The position numbers were made by a program, and so were the translations under genes. From positions 109,057,858 to 109,121,857 of the forward strand of contig CM037877.1 in assembly GCA_021292165.1 (NCBI GenBank): DNA of 64,000 bases, read 5' to 3'. Each line of letters starts with the position of its first letter. The stretch's first letter is position 1. Shown piece by piece: positions 51,801 to 61,985 of the stretch. The DNA is from Shinisaurus crocodilurus. Lineage: Eukaryota > Chordata > Lepidosauria > Squamata > Shinisauridae. The notes under the pieces were generated by a model, which was not told the DNA's origin, searched no databases, and saw only the letters and a program-made list of their open reading frames with translations.

Positions 51801-54800
51801 ATACGTATGGAGTTTATACATTTATGTATTACATATAAAGAAATATACTACTGTCAATAGAAATATTTATGCATAAGTTTCAACAAAGGCAAGCCCTATA
51901 TTTGTCATGCGTAGGTGGCGTCCACCCGTTCGAAGGTTGAAAGAGTCAACAGATAGAATTGGTTTTGGCCCCGGGGTGACGGGTGCACTTGTAGTGTATG
52001 ATTTGCAGGTTTATGTTTTTTTGTGTGTATGTGTGTTCTTTAAAAATATAAATAAAAATTTAAAAAAAAAAAAGAGTCAACAGATCTCCAATCCATTGCG
52101 TAATCGGGGGTGGCGGTTTATCCTTCCAGTGTTGTAATATCAGCTGTTTAGCTGTCACAAGGATGCAGAAAATCCATTTACATTAACCTTGGTAGATAGT
52201 TAAGTAGAACATGCACATCTGTAAATATTAAAGTGTTTTCCAATACTAAATTTATCTGTAATGATACTCATTTTGACAGCCTCTTCAAAGTGCCTGAGCA
52301 GCACTTGGAGGGGCTGGCAGAACCTCTCTCTCTTTTTTTTTCTACAAAAAGATTTGCGCAAATACGCTCGTTCTTTTTTTAGTATTATCATTATTTTTGC
52401 ACTTGCGCAACTTCACAGGTTTACGGTTGCGTGAGTGCGGGAATTTGAAGCCTCGGCTGGGGAAATGCCCTAGGGGGTACCTGCAGCAGGTACCAACCCT
52501 AGTATTGCCCCAAAGAGGCTCCAAATAGATTCCCCCCCCCTTTGGTTTCTCTTGACAGCTGTCAAAAGGTGAGCTGTCAAGAGAAACCAAAGACGCAGGT
52601 GATCTTTGCTCACGAAAAGAGGGTGGTGTGATTTGTACACCCTTTGCGTCAAGATCCTCATCTTTTTTCCCCACCCTAACAGTCCTCAGGGTGAAGCACA
52701 ATTTGTACTTTTTCCCAAGACTCTAGCTGTTTGGGAAAGTGCAAAAGTGCTTCCCCCCATGCCTTTTCTGTGGAAAAGGAATTTTGACAGCTAGCTCTCA
52801 AAACTCTGGGACTCTTTAATAGGGTTTTTTGACAAGGCAATGGGGTTTTTTGGACTGGGACATATACAGCCATATATGGTACCAATCCCCAGTACCCACA
52901 ATGGGGTCAGTTGCCCAGGTTCTGATGATACGACAACCCGTCATGGGTACAACAATCCCTAGAACAAGCCATGGCTTGTCAGGGTGGCTTATTGCCCCCA
53001 AACAAGCCATCCTGTGAGAAGCGGTCTGGGTTCGCACGACATGATAAGCCATCATAGGTAGCAACCCATGATGGCTTGTCATGAGAACCCAGTCCATGTC
53101 TATATCTTCACCAACACTCTCATCAGATTTTATTTCATCCCACTTTTTAATGCCTTGATGGGCTGAGATCAGCTTTGAGCATTACAAGGACACACATGCT
53201 TACCTTTCTCCTGGAATGGCATGGTTGGGCTTTCATTTCTTTTCAGTTCATAAATGGTGGACTGGCACAATTACACCTCTCCCCCTATGCCTGCCAGTTC
53301 TTCCCAGCAAATCCCATATTGGCATCATAATGTGCAGTCCCACCCTTATTAGTTGCTATCTTATTGTCTTCTTAAATCTCTCTCTTAAGACTTGGGAGTG
53401 GCTAAAACAAGTTCATATGCAGGGAAGCTAAAGTTTTCAGAATTTAAAAAAAATAGACTTGGAGACGTGACAGTTTTTGATTGAGGTACAATAGACAACT
53501 GACTTGCACCATTGCTGTAGTTTAGATCCATATTTATTTATTTATTTATTTATTATATTTATACCCCGCCTTTTTTCCTGCAAGGAACCCTAGGCGGCTT
53601 ACATAATCCTCCTCCTCCACTCCTCCATTTTATCCTCACAACAACCCTGTGAGGTAGGTTAGGCTGAGAGTCAGTGACTGGCCCAAAGTCACCCAGTGAG
53701 CTTCATGGCCGAGCGGGGACTAGAACCCGGATCTCCTGAGTCCCAGTCCAACTCTCTAACCACTACGTCACATAGATGGGGAAACAGGTAAGAAAATGGC
53801 AAATTGCATTTTGACCTCTCCCCCCTCCCTTTTTGCATGCGTGTCTGTTTTATTTTTGAACATACTCTTCTATTTCAATATCAATAATGTTTCAAATTGA
53901 ACAGCAAACAACAGACAGTTTAGGGGAAAGGGTAGGAGTGTTTTTCAACAATGTAATGGGAAGAACAGATATATTATTGTACCATTATTATATTTCTAAT
54001 AAGCTGTTAATAACGAGTAATAGTAATAAATAAGTAGCCTTGACATGCTCTTTAGCAGTTTGGTGAATGAGGGTTCTTTTACATTAGGGGAGGAAAACCG
54101 ACTCCAGCCAAAAAGAAAACTTCATCAAGGTTCCTTGCAGGCCTAGCCGAGGACAAGAAGCAAACAGCACTGGAGTATAGAGGGAACTCTGGACCACAGT
54201 ATCTTTAAAAGGACCTTGCCAGTCAGCTGATCATGGGTCCTTTGAAGAGCTTTGAAGAAGCTTCTTCAGCAAAATGGGAAGCTGCACGGCACCACGGCTC
54301 CAGGACAGCTTTATGGGTTCACAGAGGAGCCCTCCCTCCGAGTCCCGCATGGCCCAGCTATTGGAAAGGGATGGAGCAGGCTTCCATGACTTTAGCCAGA
54401 GCTGCGGTAACCCAATGGCCAGCAGTGTTACCACTCTCCTATGCTCTCTCCTCAAAATACTGTCTGCAATTTTTTCTACAGGGCTCCACCTGTCAAATAT
54501 TACTTCAGCATCATAAACGGTTTGAGCAGTAAGAGAACTCACCCTGTTTTGGCGAAATCCCAAGCTCACACCAAGGGACCAAGTAAGCAATTTCCATATG
54601 CTGTTTGTTTAGAAGTGGGAGAATTGCCGATAACTTTTCCTGCCATTCTTTATCATTGAGTACATCTTTCCTTACTGCTGCTCTGTGAGCAAAGTTATCT
54701 ACGAGAAAGGCAAAGAAATATTAAGACTCTGCAACCAGGTTGGATGGACATCCCTGCTTCCATGAGAACACGTCTGCAAAGGCTCACAGTAATAAATGGA

Positions 54801-57800
54801 CCCCAGATATACACTTGATCAGACAACATTCTGTTCTGTATGATAGCCCCATGGTGAAACAGAACTCTTCCACTCAAATGCCTGATGAAAAATTGCAGCC
54901 TCAGCAAATAAAGACGGTACTATTTGGCTCTTCACCAACATGGTATAAGATAGCACTGTATACAAAGTATCAAGAATTGTGGATTTTGTCCAAAACTCTT
55001 TCTGCAAAAGGCAGGAACTTGGGAGTAGGCAATCATGTACCATGTGCACTCAGGCTCCAGGGTCCCCTTCAAACATGGAATAGAGGTGTACATCATTGGC
55101 CCCTGTGATTGGTAGGCAGTATGAAGTCTCTGCATTGGCGAAGACCGATATAAATACTAAGAGCTTGTTTTTTGCTGTTGCTTGGTCAAGAAAGCAGTAC
55201 CTCTTGACAGTTGGATTCATCCCTTCTCCTTCAGCCTACAGCTGGATTTGGACACAGCTGCCTACATCCCTAGCCAAGCACAGCCATGTAGCATATAACA
55301 TGGACCTAAATCTCACTGAAACATCTACAATCACTTAAAGAGAAATATCCAACTTTTATCTGCCTAGTATAGAGTTCCTAGATGTTTAAAGCACTACTGT
55401 GCAGTGCATACCATATTTCCAAATATGAAAGGCCTTATTCATTGACCCAAACTCCACTGTCCAGAATCCGATCATCTCAGAGTGAGCCATACGAATGTTA
55501 ATATCTTTATTGACCAACTCAAGGAACTCCTTTGTCTTTGCTGGCTTGATATCATAAGTACGAAGTTCATAGAATGTGCCAACATCTTGCCTGGGTCCTG
55601 TGGCAAAAGGTAAACGAACCTGATGCAGACTTGGCTTTAGAGAGACATAAAAGCAAGAATTTCAGTTAGAAAATGATGGGGGGGGGGTTGTTTCTAGGTT
55701 TGCAGTCACAATATTAATTATTTGTATCAGTGAAATGCTCTACAAGAGAGTTTTAGTAAGTAAAAGTGCAAAAGCTTCATTCGTTTTTAAGTTACTTTGT
55801 GCCACAATCCTAATTTATCAGAGCCAAGTACAAAGTCAATACATTTTTAAAGTCTGATCTCGCACACTAGCTCTCTGTCATCAAAGGCTGCTTATACAGA
55901 TTTAAATTTATAGCTCAACTCGAAGACTCTACTGGTCGGTAACGAAAGTGTGGGGAAGGGGAACACACACAAAATGAATCGTGTTTTTATTAAATTCATT
56001 GAAATATTCCCACCCTTGCTCAAGTTAACCGTGAATTTCAAAGGCCAGCACAAACAGGTAGCTCTTACAACACTGGGTTCACATGACACGGTGGCTTAGC
56101 GTGTTGTCCGAATCCAGCACCCCACCCCCACCCCACAGGGTGGCTACAAAGCCACCGCACAAAGCTATGGCTTGTTTTAGTGTTTGTTTAACTCTCTGTT
56201 GCTTAACGTAGCACGAGGGTTAACCCTCCATTGCTTAACCTTGATTAACCCAGCACAAGTCAGCACGTACCCCCTCCCCATTGCTTGGCGGCACAACCGC
56301 TCAGCTGAGCAGTGGTGCCATAGAGCAACAGGAAGCAACAAGCCACCCTGTGCTGGGCTTCCTTGAGAGGAAGCCCAGCACAAGGTGGCTTGTCCCCACC
56401 ACTGCCAGGGAGCCTCTTACAGCTGCCCTGAAGTGCTGCTTGGGCATTTTTAGCCAGTTGTCTGTCATCCCCGCTCCGCTCCTCTCAGTGCTCCCGCGGT
56501 GTCCCCTGGGATACCGGCAGGAGGACTAAGGGGGGAAGAGGTGTCTCAGGACCCCCGCTGTGCCTGATCACTGGTCGGGCACAGTCGGGGGCCCAGGCTA
56601 ACTTTAAGCTCAGGGTGGCTACATAGCCATCATCCGGGGGTTAAAGTGTCATGCGAACCTCATACTGTAGCAAGTCTGCAGAGAGCTGGAGTTACATAAC
56701 TGTGTATGGGGTGGGTGGCTTCATAAGACCATTTCTCTTTAAATAATGCACTTGCTTTCTGAATCTGACACACAGAGGGTATCATGAAGAGATTATCCTC
56801 AGTGGATCTCAGCAATTGTAACGGGACACAAGGGAGGAGGTGATCGCTTAAGTGTAGGGATTGTGTTGGTGTGTGAAGCAAAATTAGCTTGCTGTGATGA
56901 TTATGTTTTAATTATGTTACAATAAGTTTTTTTACTGCTTATCTGGTAAGTTCTCAGACAAGATAAACCAAGACATGGCTGTCTGTTTACAAAGCTATTC
57001 TTACCTGCGGCCTTGCTAAGCATGAAAATACTAAACGTGAGACAGAACAGTCATGTGATGTAAATAAGCTAATGACATGTAGTGGCCAAGCTTCAGCCAT
57101 ATATATCATGCTTAAATTATAGTTTTGAGCTGCACATGCTTTTGTAGACTCTATATATAAAATATAAAGTAGATATAACCTGTAGTGACACTTTGTTATA
57201 AGTTAATAAAACAGTTAAAATAGAACTGTTTTGACTACAGTGTAATTCTTGAATCCTAAAATGAAATGCAACTAAAAACGCTAAAGCTAACTACTGTGTA
57301 AAAGAACCCTCTGCTGCTGTATGTAGAAGGCCAAAACTTCATTTAGCTAGCCAGCACACAGACCAACATTCTAAACCAACCCCAACAGGTTATGGGCCCA
57401 GCTTGCCAACCAGCAGGTTAATTATCCCAGCCACCCAGGCTGCAAAGCTTGATGAAGGAAGAGCCCACTCCTTGGGCCCACTCTTCCTACAGAGGACGAC
57501 CTGGGAACAGATTCTAAGGAAGAGGGCGGGGGAGGAGGAGGAGTTGGAAGGGGGTGTGAAGAGGCACCGGAGTCTTCAAGACCAGGAGCCTTGGAGATAA
57601 ACTCAACAGGCAGGGAGGATCAATCAATCGGTGTCAAATTCTGTGGGAAAGCAGTCTGAGCTCTCTGATCAGGATGGTGAATTAAGCATCACTAACCCTG
57701 GGTCAGAGGTCAGCTAAGGAGGATGGACCAGCTGAGGAATGTCAGGCACTCCAAGAGATTGGCTCTTCAGAGTAAGGAACCACCTTAGGGGTATGGGTAA

Positions 57801-60653
57801 TTTGAGTCTAGAAGGGAGGAACAGTTTAGAATCAACTTTTCAACAACAGGGCAGTCTTTCTTAATGGCTAGTGTTCTAACTAAGCTTGTCTCCTTTGTGA
57901 TTGACTCTGCAAATCACTTCTTTGTAATTCTAAGCCAGTTTGCTAGGCTGGCCTCTGTACTAACAAAGCTTTTTGGTTAGAAGCTGGTGTATGGTGTATA
58001 GATTTTCTTGGGAGGAGGAGGGGAAGTACAGCCCCAGCCCGCAACAGTAAGTTGGGCCTAAATGTTTTAGAGCTGTGTAGGTTAGGATCAGAACCTTGAA
58101 CTGTTCCCAGAAAAGAACAGGGAGCCAATGCAGACATGGAAAGCGACAACAGTATACACATTATGTTTTTCTACAGGGGAGTCACATCTACACAGGAAAC
58201 AACATGCACATAGAAATAGGCCCATTATCACAACAATGAATACAGGGTATGTACATGTCTTTCCCTACTTGGAGGTGACATTCATGTCAGAAAATCATCA
58301 TATGTGAAGTGACCCTTATGTAAATTGCAATCCTAAACAGATTTAACTGAAGCTAAATTACACTGAAATCAATGGGATGTACCTACAAATAAATGAGCTA
58401 AGGATAAGGGTGTTACAGTTTTGTGTGTTCCACAAGCATTAGGGGCAGAAGCTCTCCATCTTTTAAATCGTATCATAAAAACTGATCTTTTTGGCATTCT
58501 AGATTCTGTATCAAATTGTGCTGTGGCAATAATGGCATTAGCATCTGAAACAACAAAATTATGGATATATTTTTAGATCAGTGGATTTCAAACATCCTAT
58601 GATCAGGGAACCCTTCCACATAAATCTACCTGCTGAGGAGTCCCTGTGAATCTGCAACAGCACCCTTTTATGTTGCAGAGAATTCTGAGATGTGTTCAGG
58701 CCAGTCAGGGACACACTTTCACTTTATGCAGACTTCCTGCAAGGCCTGTTGGCCCCATTTGTCACCCCACATGGATTAAGAAGACACCTTTGAACACACC
58801 CAACATTCTGCTGTGCACATTGCACGTTGCCAGAGACAGCAGTGTTGGAACACTGTCTTTCAGAGGAGCCTCCATTCCTGATCTCCAAACTGAGGAAGCC
58901 CCAATAGTCTTCCAAGAAAGCCCAAAGTTTCTAGGAACACAGTTTGAAAACTACAGTGCTAGACCAACAGCATGAAGTATTGCAAGTAAGCAGCAGTGTG
59001 TGTGCATGAGTGTCAGCAGCAGGTGACAGTGTAGGACAGCCTGTTCCATTTTGGATCAGCAGTGCAGTTTCCACTGCGGTACTACAGATGACATGGTATT
59101 GCACACCACACGTCACCGTTCATCCCAGGCGTTAGTTCACAACATGCCTCCCAAGATGTCAACTTCAGGCACCAGACAGAAGCACTGTATTTTTCTTAGG
59201 TAGCATTTCTTCAAAGGTGTCTGGAAATTAACACACACACAAAATTTGAAATCTAAATTCAGTCATCAACCTTCGTAATTCCCCCCCCTTGCCCCTTTAA
59301 GGTACCAAAAGTCAAAATATACCAGCACAACAGCAGAGTTTGGATCAGGGGAAACAGGTTGCTGGGTTAGATAGACCTTTGGTCTGATCCAGCAGGGTTT
59401 CTCTTATGATATTAGGGTTGCATCGCTCTGCTTCCTATTTCAATTAGAGAAAAATGTTGCAGTGACGATGCCTGAGGAGCCATTGGAAGTTAATGTCAAA
59501 CTGCAAAATCCTAAATACAAGTAGACCCCAAGTAGGACCCAGAAAATGGTATATAAGGATCTCATGCAGCTAAAACTAAGCAGGTGTGGACCTGTGTTTT
59601 GTGTCATGTCTTTTACTTCTTAAGCCTGACGGCAGGGACTGTCTAATATTAATCTTTGTAAGCCACTCTGGGCTGAAGAGCGGGGTAAAAAAAATGCTGT
59701 AAATAAATAAATCAAAGCAGCCTATAATAAGGATTTTTCTTTTTAAGCGTAGCCTAAGCAAAGCACATGTTGGTACACTAAATACTGATGTTATGTTCTC
59801 CTTCATTGTGGCAGAGGAAACAGAGAGATGGGGCCCAAGATTTGTTGTTTAATTGCAGGTGAAGCTTTCTACGGCATGGGGATAAGCATTATCACCCACT
59901 AATGTCTGCACATCAAACACCTGTGGAAGACACATAAGCAGGGGCCAGTTAAAAAACTGGCAATCCGATCAGAGGAAACTAGTATAAGCCAGTTTGTGGT
60001 GGTGGTGGTGGGGGTCAGATTCATGCTATGGGAGGATGGTTCTCTTCTAGTTTCTTTCCCTCCCTCCTTCCTGGCAGGCTCTTGTGCCTTTCAGATCCAC
60101 ATAATGGGCTGGAATTCCACGGGCAAAGCCTTCCTACCTTAGAAACTCGTGATGGGAGAACCACACCTGTTGGATTTCTGCCTATCATGTAGCTCTTAAA
60201 GACAAAGAAGCCTAGGAGAAAACATATCCACCCCTCTACCCCTTCTCTCTTCACCCTTCCACCTCCCTATATGGGAACTAGGAAACGAACTTTTCCCGTT
60301 CGCTTGCCAGCTGACCGGGGTAGGTGGGGAAGAGAACAGGCCTAGCCCTGCTGCCGAGTCTTGAGCAGCAACTTTGTGCGCCGAAATCCGCAGGTGAAGC
60401 TTTCCCCGCAGCATGGAGATAAACGGGATGGCCTGCTAACTGCTGCGGAACAAGGCGCAGTTCAAGGCAGAGTCACAAAAGCCAGTTTTTAAAGTTGGCA
60501 GCCTTACTCCCAAAGCCTCGACCTCGACCAAAAAGATAAGGGGGGAAGTCTTTACTAGTGCCTGTTTCCCGGCATTACCTGGGCGCGGATATTGCACGCC
60601 ACTGCAGCCCTCTGAAGGAGGCAAAGGACGGACGCCGAGGAGGAGCCCAGCAT
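48736..60653 (-). CDS. NIPSNAP3: NIPSNAP3 homologue, distal copy (six exons, 250 aa)
   Basis: Joined minus-strand exons 60653-60579, 55619-55412, 54698-54543, 51282-51133, 48999-48913 and 48812-48736 give 753 nt, a complete frame of 250 residues plus TAG. Exon lengths 208, 150, 87 and 77 and all phases equal those of the proximal copy, so the pair arose by whole-gene tandem duplication; exon 3 is one codon shorter. Presequence MLGSSSASVLCLLQRAAVAC NIRAQ. Body has FYELRTYDIKPAKTKEFLEL, AHSEMIGFWTVEFGSMNKAF HIWKY, YLVPWCELG, VYELATYQMKPGGPALWGKS, GVFHTEYG, VHVLWWYENPDSRAAGRH and ends FLESQQNMLLIPAPFSPLK. It holds the position of human NIPSNAP3A. Substitutions look ordinary and no key family motif is broken, so it is probably functional. 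Confidence 0.95.
48913..48999 (-). CDS. NIPSNAP3: Distal NIPSNAP3 exon 5
   Basis: 87 nt, phase 1 to 1. Encodes (V)HVLWWYENPDSRAAGRHFAH then EDARVVAA. Acceptor actttcacag, donor gtaaga. Confidence 0.95.
49205..49765 (+). mobile_element. tRNA-Ala-like SINE (type B) interrupted by a hAT element
   Basis: Head GGGGTGTAGCTCAGCAGTAG, AGCACATGCTTTGCATGC and AGGTTCCATCCTGGGCATCT (49212-49281) resembles tRNA-Ala(UGC). The body stops at 49338 and resumes after 49710 with GAGCTAGATGGACCAATGGT CTGAG. The gap holds the hAT element at 49339-49710. Confidence 0.75.
49339..49710. mobile_element. Non-autonomous hAT-like element (372 bp) inside a SINE
   Basis: Ends CACGGGTGTTGAA and TTCTGCACCCCTG. Flanks GCGTAGTC (49331-49338) and GTGTAGAC (49711-49718) agree at six of eight positions, a decayed 8-bp duplication. 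Same family as 6371-6743. Confidence 0.75.
50195..50310 (+). mobile_element. SINE/LINE 3' end, 'gtaagccactctaggagcc' type
   Basis: GATTGTAAGGCTGAGGGCAG GGACTG, TTTGTAAGCCACTCTAGGAG and GGTAAAAATGCTTTAAAGAA. A matching piece lies at 59610-59715. Confidence 0.55.
50808..50903. mobile_element. Fold-back MITE, family 1, with perfect 8-bp target duplication
   Basis: Arms of about 34 bp with one mismatch: TTTCCCAAGCTGGGGCCCTC CAGAGGTGATG faces its complement ending GGGAAAGGCA. Flanked by GGCTACAG at 50800-50807 and 50904-50911. The 8-bp duplication assigns this fold-back family to hAT-type transposition. Intron 4 of the distal NIPSNAP3. Confidence 0.85.
51133..51282 (-). CDS. NIPSNAP3: Distal NIPSNAP3 exon 4
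   Basis: 150 nt, phase 1 to 1. Encodes (G)VYELATYQMKPGGPALWGKS then FKATIDAHISKSYAKLIGVF and HTEYGQLNT. Acceptor ctcctcctag, donor gtacca. Confidence 0.95.
51609..51644. repeat. Short hairpin (ATTGCGAAAGC arms)
   Basis: ATTGCGAAAGCTGGC and GCCGGCTTTCGCAAT pair with one mismatch around a 6-base loop. Probably part of a DNA element that begins near 51361 (gttcacacgtcatgcc). Confidence 0.6.
51700..52200 (-). mobile_element. L1-like LINE 3' fragment, minus strand, old, carrying a nested insertion
   Basis: Minus strand around 52140-51905 reads LILQHWKDKPPPPITQWIGD then LLTLSTFERVDATYA, a typical L1 ORF2 C-terminal stretch, once the insertion at 51955-52071 is removed. Followed by an A-rich end (plus-strand T/A runs at 51660-51760). 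Intron 3 of the distal NIPSNAP3. Confidence 0.6.
51955..52071 (+). mobile_element. Short poly(A)-tailed LINE 3' insertion with 14-bp target duplication
   Basis: 117 bp ending in AATAAAAATTTAAAAAAAAAA A. Flanked by AAGAGTCAACAGAT at 51941-51954 and again at 52072-52085. The tail and duplication length are those of target-primed (L1-type) retrotransposition. Confidence 0.85.
52541..52591. repeat. Perfect 20-bp inverted repeat, 11-base loop
   Basis: TTTGGTTTCTCTTGACAGCT at 52541-52560 and its exact complement at 52572-52591. Stands next to a C run at 52532. Not assigned to a repeat family. Confidence 0.9.
52851..53093. mobile_element. DNA element, family 3, with fold-back end
   Basis: GGACTGGG at the left and CCCAGTCC at the right. 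The right part is a hairpin: GGGTTCGCACGACATGATAA and CATCATAGGT face ACCCATGATGGCTTGTCATG AGAACCC (53028-53090). Intron 3 of the distal NIPSNAP3. Confidence 0.55.
53529..53772 (-). mobile_element. tRNA-derived SINE (type A), near full length, minus strand
   Basis: (TTTA)n tail, TACCCCGCCTTTTTTCCTGC, CCTAGGCGGCTTACATAATC, ACAACCCTGTGAGGTAGGTT, B-box complement GGGGACTAGAACCCGGATCT and head complement AACCACTACGTCACA. Sense orientation within the distal NIPSNAP3. Confidence 0.85.
54543..54698 (-). CDS. NIPSNAP3: Distal NIPSNAP3 exon 3
   Basis: 156 nt, phase 1 to 1. Encodes (D)NFAHRAAVRKDVLNDKEWQE, then KLSAILPLLNKQHMEIAYLV and PWCELGISPKQ. Acceptor tctcgtag, donor gtgagt. Confidence 0.95.
55412..55619 (-). 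CDS. NIPSNAP3: Distal NIPSNAP3 exon 2
   Basis: 208 nt, phase 0 to 1. Encodes VRLPFATGPRQDVGTFYELR, TYDIKPAKTKEFLELVNKDI, NIRMAHSEMIGFWTVEFGSM and NKAFHIWKY. Acceptor tgcatcag, donor gtatgc. Confidence 0.95.
56075..56660. mobile_element. Non-autonomous DNA element, family 3 (about 586 bp)
   Basis: Ends GGGTTCACATGACAC and GTGTCATGCGAACCT are inverted. The middle carries a strong hairpin at 56339-56392 with 24-bp arms and one mismatch (CAAGCCACCCTGTGCTGGGC). Intron 1 of the distal NIPSNAP3. No target duplication seen. Confidence 0.65.
56894..57350. mobile_element. Possible LTR remnant
   Basis: TG-initial AT-rich stretch with tataaaatataaag near 57157 and AATAAAACAG near 57206, followed by a segment to about 58030 that also looks repeat-derived. 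No terminal pairing or target duplication found, so this is weak. Confidence 0.25.
57351..58578. other. Intron 1 of distal NIPSNAP3, unclassified repeat-like sequence
   Basis: 58030-58140 has LINE-like words (gttaggatcagaaccttgaac, gaacagggagccaatgcag). 58327-58390 is a decayed copy of the short gtgcaatcctatgcatg repeat. No exon recognised. Confidence 0.4.
58579..58956. mobile_element. hAT-like element, diverged
   Basis: Left end CAGTGGATTTCAAAC and right end GTTTGAAAACTACAG are inverted. An interior stretch matches 38640-38840 (agaggattctg, caggcctgttgg). Flanks are too decayed for a target duplication. Confidence 0.55.
59610..59715 (+). mobile_element. SINE/LINE 3' end, 'gtaagccactctgggctgaag' type
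   Basis: CTTAAGCCTGACGGCAGGGA CTG, TGTAAGCCACTCTGGGCTGA and an AATAAATAAAT tail. Same family as 50195-50310. Confidence 0.55.
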
Positions 60654-60830
60654 GGTGGCGGCAGTGACAGGGGAGGAGGCGCGCCCAGAGGCAGCAGGGG
60701 AGGAGGCGAAATGCTCAGTCCACCCCCTCGTCCCTAAGGAAGCCCTGGAGTGTCAAAAAAAGAAGCGGCAGCCCTGGCGCTTTTGAGGAGCGGGAAGCAA
60801 GAGAGCCGGCCGCGTACTTAGTCCTGGCGA
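60540..60830 (-). promoter_or_regulatory. CpG-rich promoter of distal NIPSNAP3
   Basis: GC-rich block (cgcgcccagaggcagc, gagccggccgcgtac, ggacggacgccgagg) around exon 1. No TATA box seen. Bounded upstream by a family-1 fold-back MITE. Confidence 0.65.
60579..60653 (-). CDS. NIPSNAP3: Distal NIPSNAP3 exon 1 (start codon, presequence)
   Basis: 75 nt, ATG at 60653-60651, phase 0 out. Context GCCGCCACCATG is an ideal Kozak sequence. Encodes MLGSSSASVLCLLQRAAVAC NIRAQ, with two arginines and no acids, a plausible mitochondrial presequence. Donor gtaatg. Confidence 0.93.
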
Positions 60831-60940
60831 ACCTGGCGCTCTCCGGTTGGGTTGGACTACGACTCCCAGCCTCCCCTAGCTAGCTGGATGGGGATGCCGG
60901 GAGTTGTAGTCAAACACATATGGAGAGCGCCAGGTTGGAG
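60828..60940. mobile_element. Fold-back MITE, family 1, at the edge of the distal NIPSNAP3 promoter
   Basis: AACCTGGCGCTCTCC faces GGAGAGCGCCAGGTT, and GTTGGACTACGACTCCCAGC faces GCCGGGAGTTGTAGTCAAAC. Lies 175-290 bp upstream of the ATG and keeps several CpG. Confidence 0.75.
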
Positions 60941-61082
60941 AAGTCCGGCCGGGTACAGACTAGCTGAGAGGAACGTGGCGGATGTGGCTTTGGATGTGCG
61001 CTTGCTCTCGGATACTCTGCTGTTACTACTTTTTTAACTGCAACCTGACACTTACTCCATGCGACTGAAAACATACTTCTAA

Positions 61083-61145
61083 CAGCGCAATCTTATGCAT
61101 GTATCCTTGGAAGCAAGTTCTGAAATCATTTAGGTCAATGGGACT
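61083..61145. repeat. Short 'gtgcaatcctatgcatgtctactcag' type repeat, diverged
   Basis: GCGCAATCTTATGCATGTAT CC, AAGCAAGTTCTGA and TAGGTCAATGGGACTT. The stretch 61146-61590 shows nothing classified. Confidence 0.45.
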
Positions 61146-61783
61146 TTGTGCATCTGGATTTCTCCCGTTCTTGTTCCTAGACATATATTCCTCACTCCAA
61201 ATAAAGTCTGGTTGGAGTTCATTATGCTTCTTGTGTGAAACCTGACTATCTCTTCTGCATTAGCGCTATCAAATTCCTAGGATTTTCTTTGTAGGTTCTT
61301 AATTAAGCTATTACTTCTTGCAAAAAGTACTTCTTTATATGTTGTTAACATATAAAGCCCTAAACAACTGGAGACCAGGTTACCTTAGGAATCGCCTTAA
61401 GCTTTTTATCGCTGCATCCACCAGACAGCACTTTTGTTGCTTGATTTCTTAGTAATCACACTATTGCAACTGGGATTTAATGTGTGACAAATACGAAGGG
61501 GGGGGGGGAGAAAATACATTTTCTTGGGATGTGTGTTTATATTTCACCCACCCATCACCCAACTCTTTAGACCCCTTATATATGATCAGACTAGTGCGCT
61601 CCAGTGGATATAACATTGTACTTGGATGTGGAGAACAGGGATCCAGTTGCTGCTCAGGCCTTGAAAAGCCACTGTTTTCTCAACTAGTTTTCCTTCTTAA
61701 AATATGGATAATATTGACTTATTCCGCTGGGTTGTTGTGAAGATGAGTAGCATAAAAATGGCAAATCACTTAAATTACTGACT

Positions 61784-61985
61784 GGGGTCACACGATCACC
61801 ACAGCCCACTGCAGTTTATTTAAGCCACAGTGGGTTGTGGTGTGTGCTGGTGGCCATTTTGAATATCCACCCCCCAGCAGGGGGTTGCCATGGCTTACCA
61901 TGTCATCTGCCAAGGGTTGAATATTCAAAATGGCTGTCGGCATGCACCACAATCCACTGTGGTTATCATGCAAAAGGGCCTCTGT
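61784..61985. mobile_element. Fold-back DNA element, family 3 related
   Basis: CCACAGTGGGTTGTGGTG and GCCATTTTGAATAT (61824-61867) face ATATTCAAAATGGC and CACCACAATCCACTGTGG (61920-61962). Outer words ggtcacacgatc and ttatcatgcaaaa recall other family-3 ends. Confidence 0.65.

Noticed and set aside
54233..54590. Overlapping ORFs next to distal NIPSNAP3 exon 3
   Set aside because: Partly antisense to the exon and partly intron; no family match.
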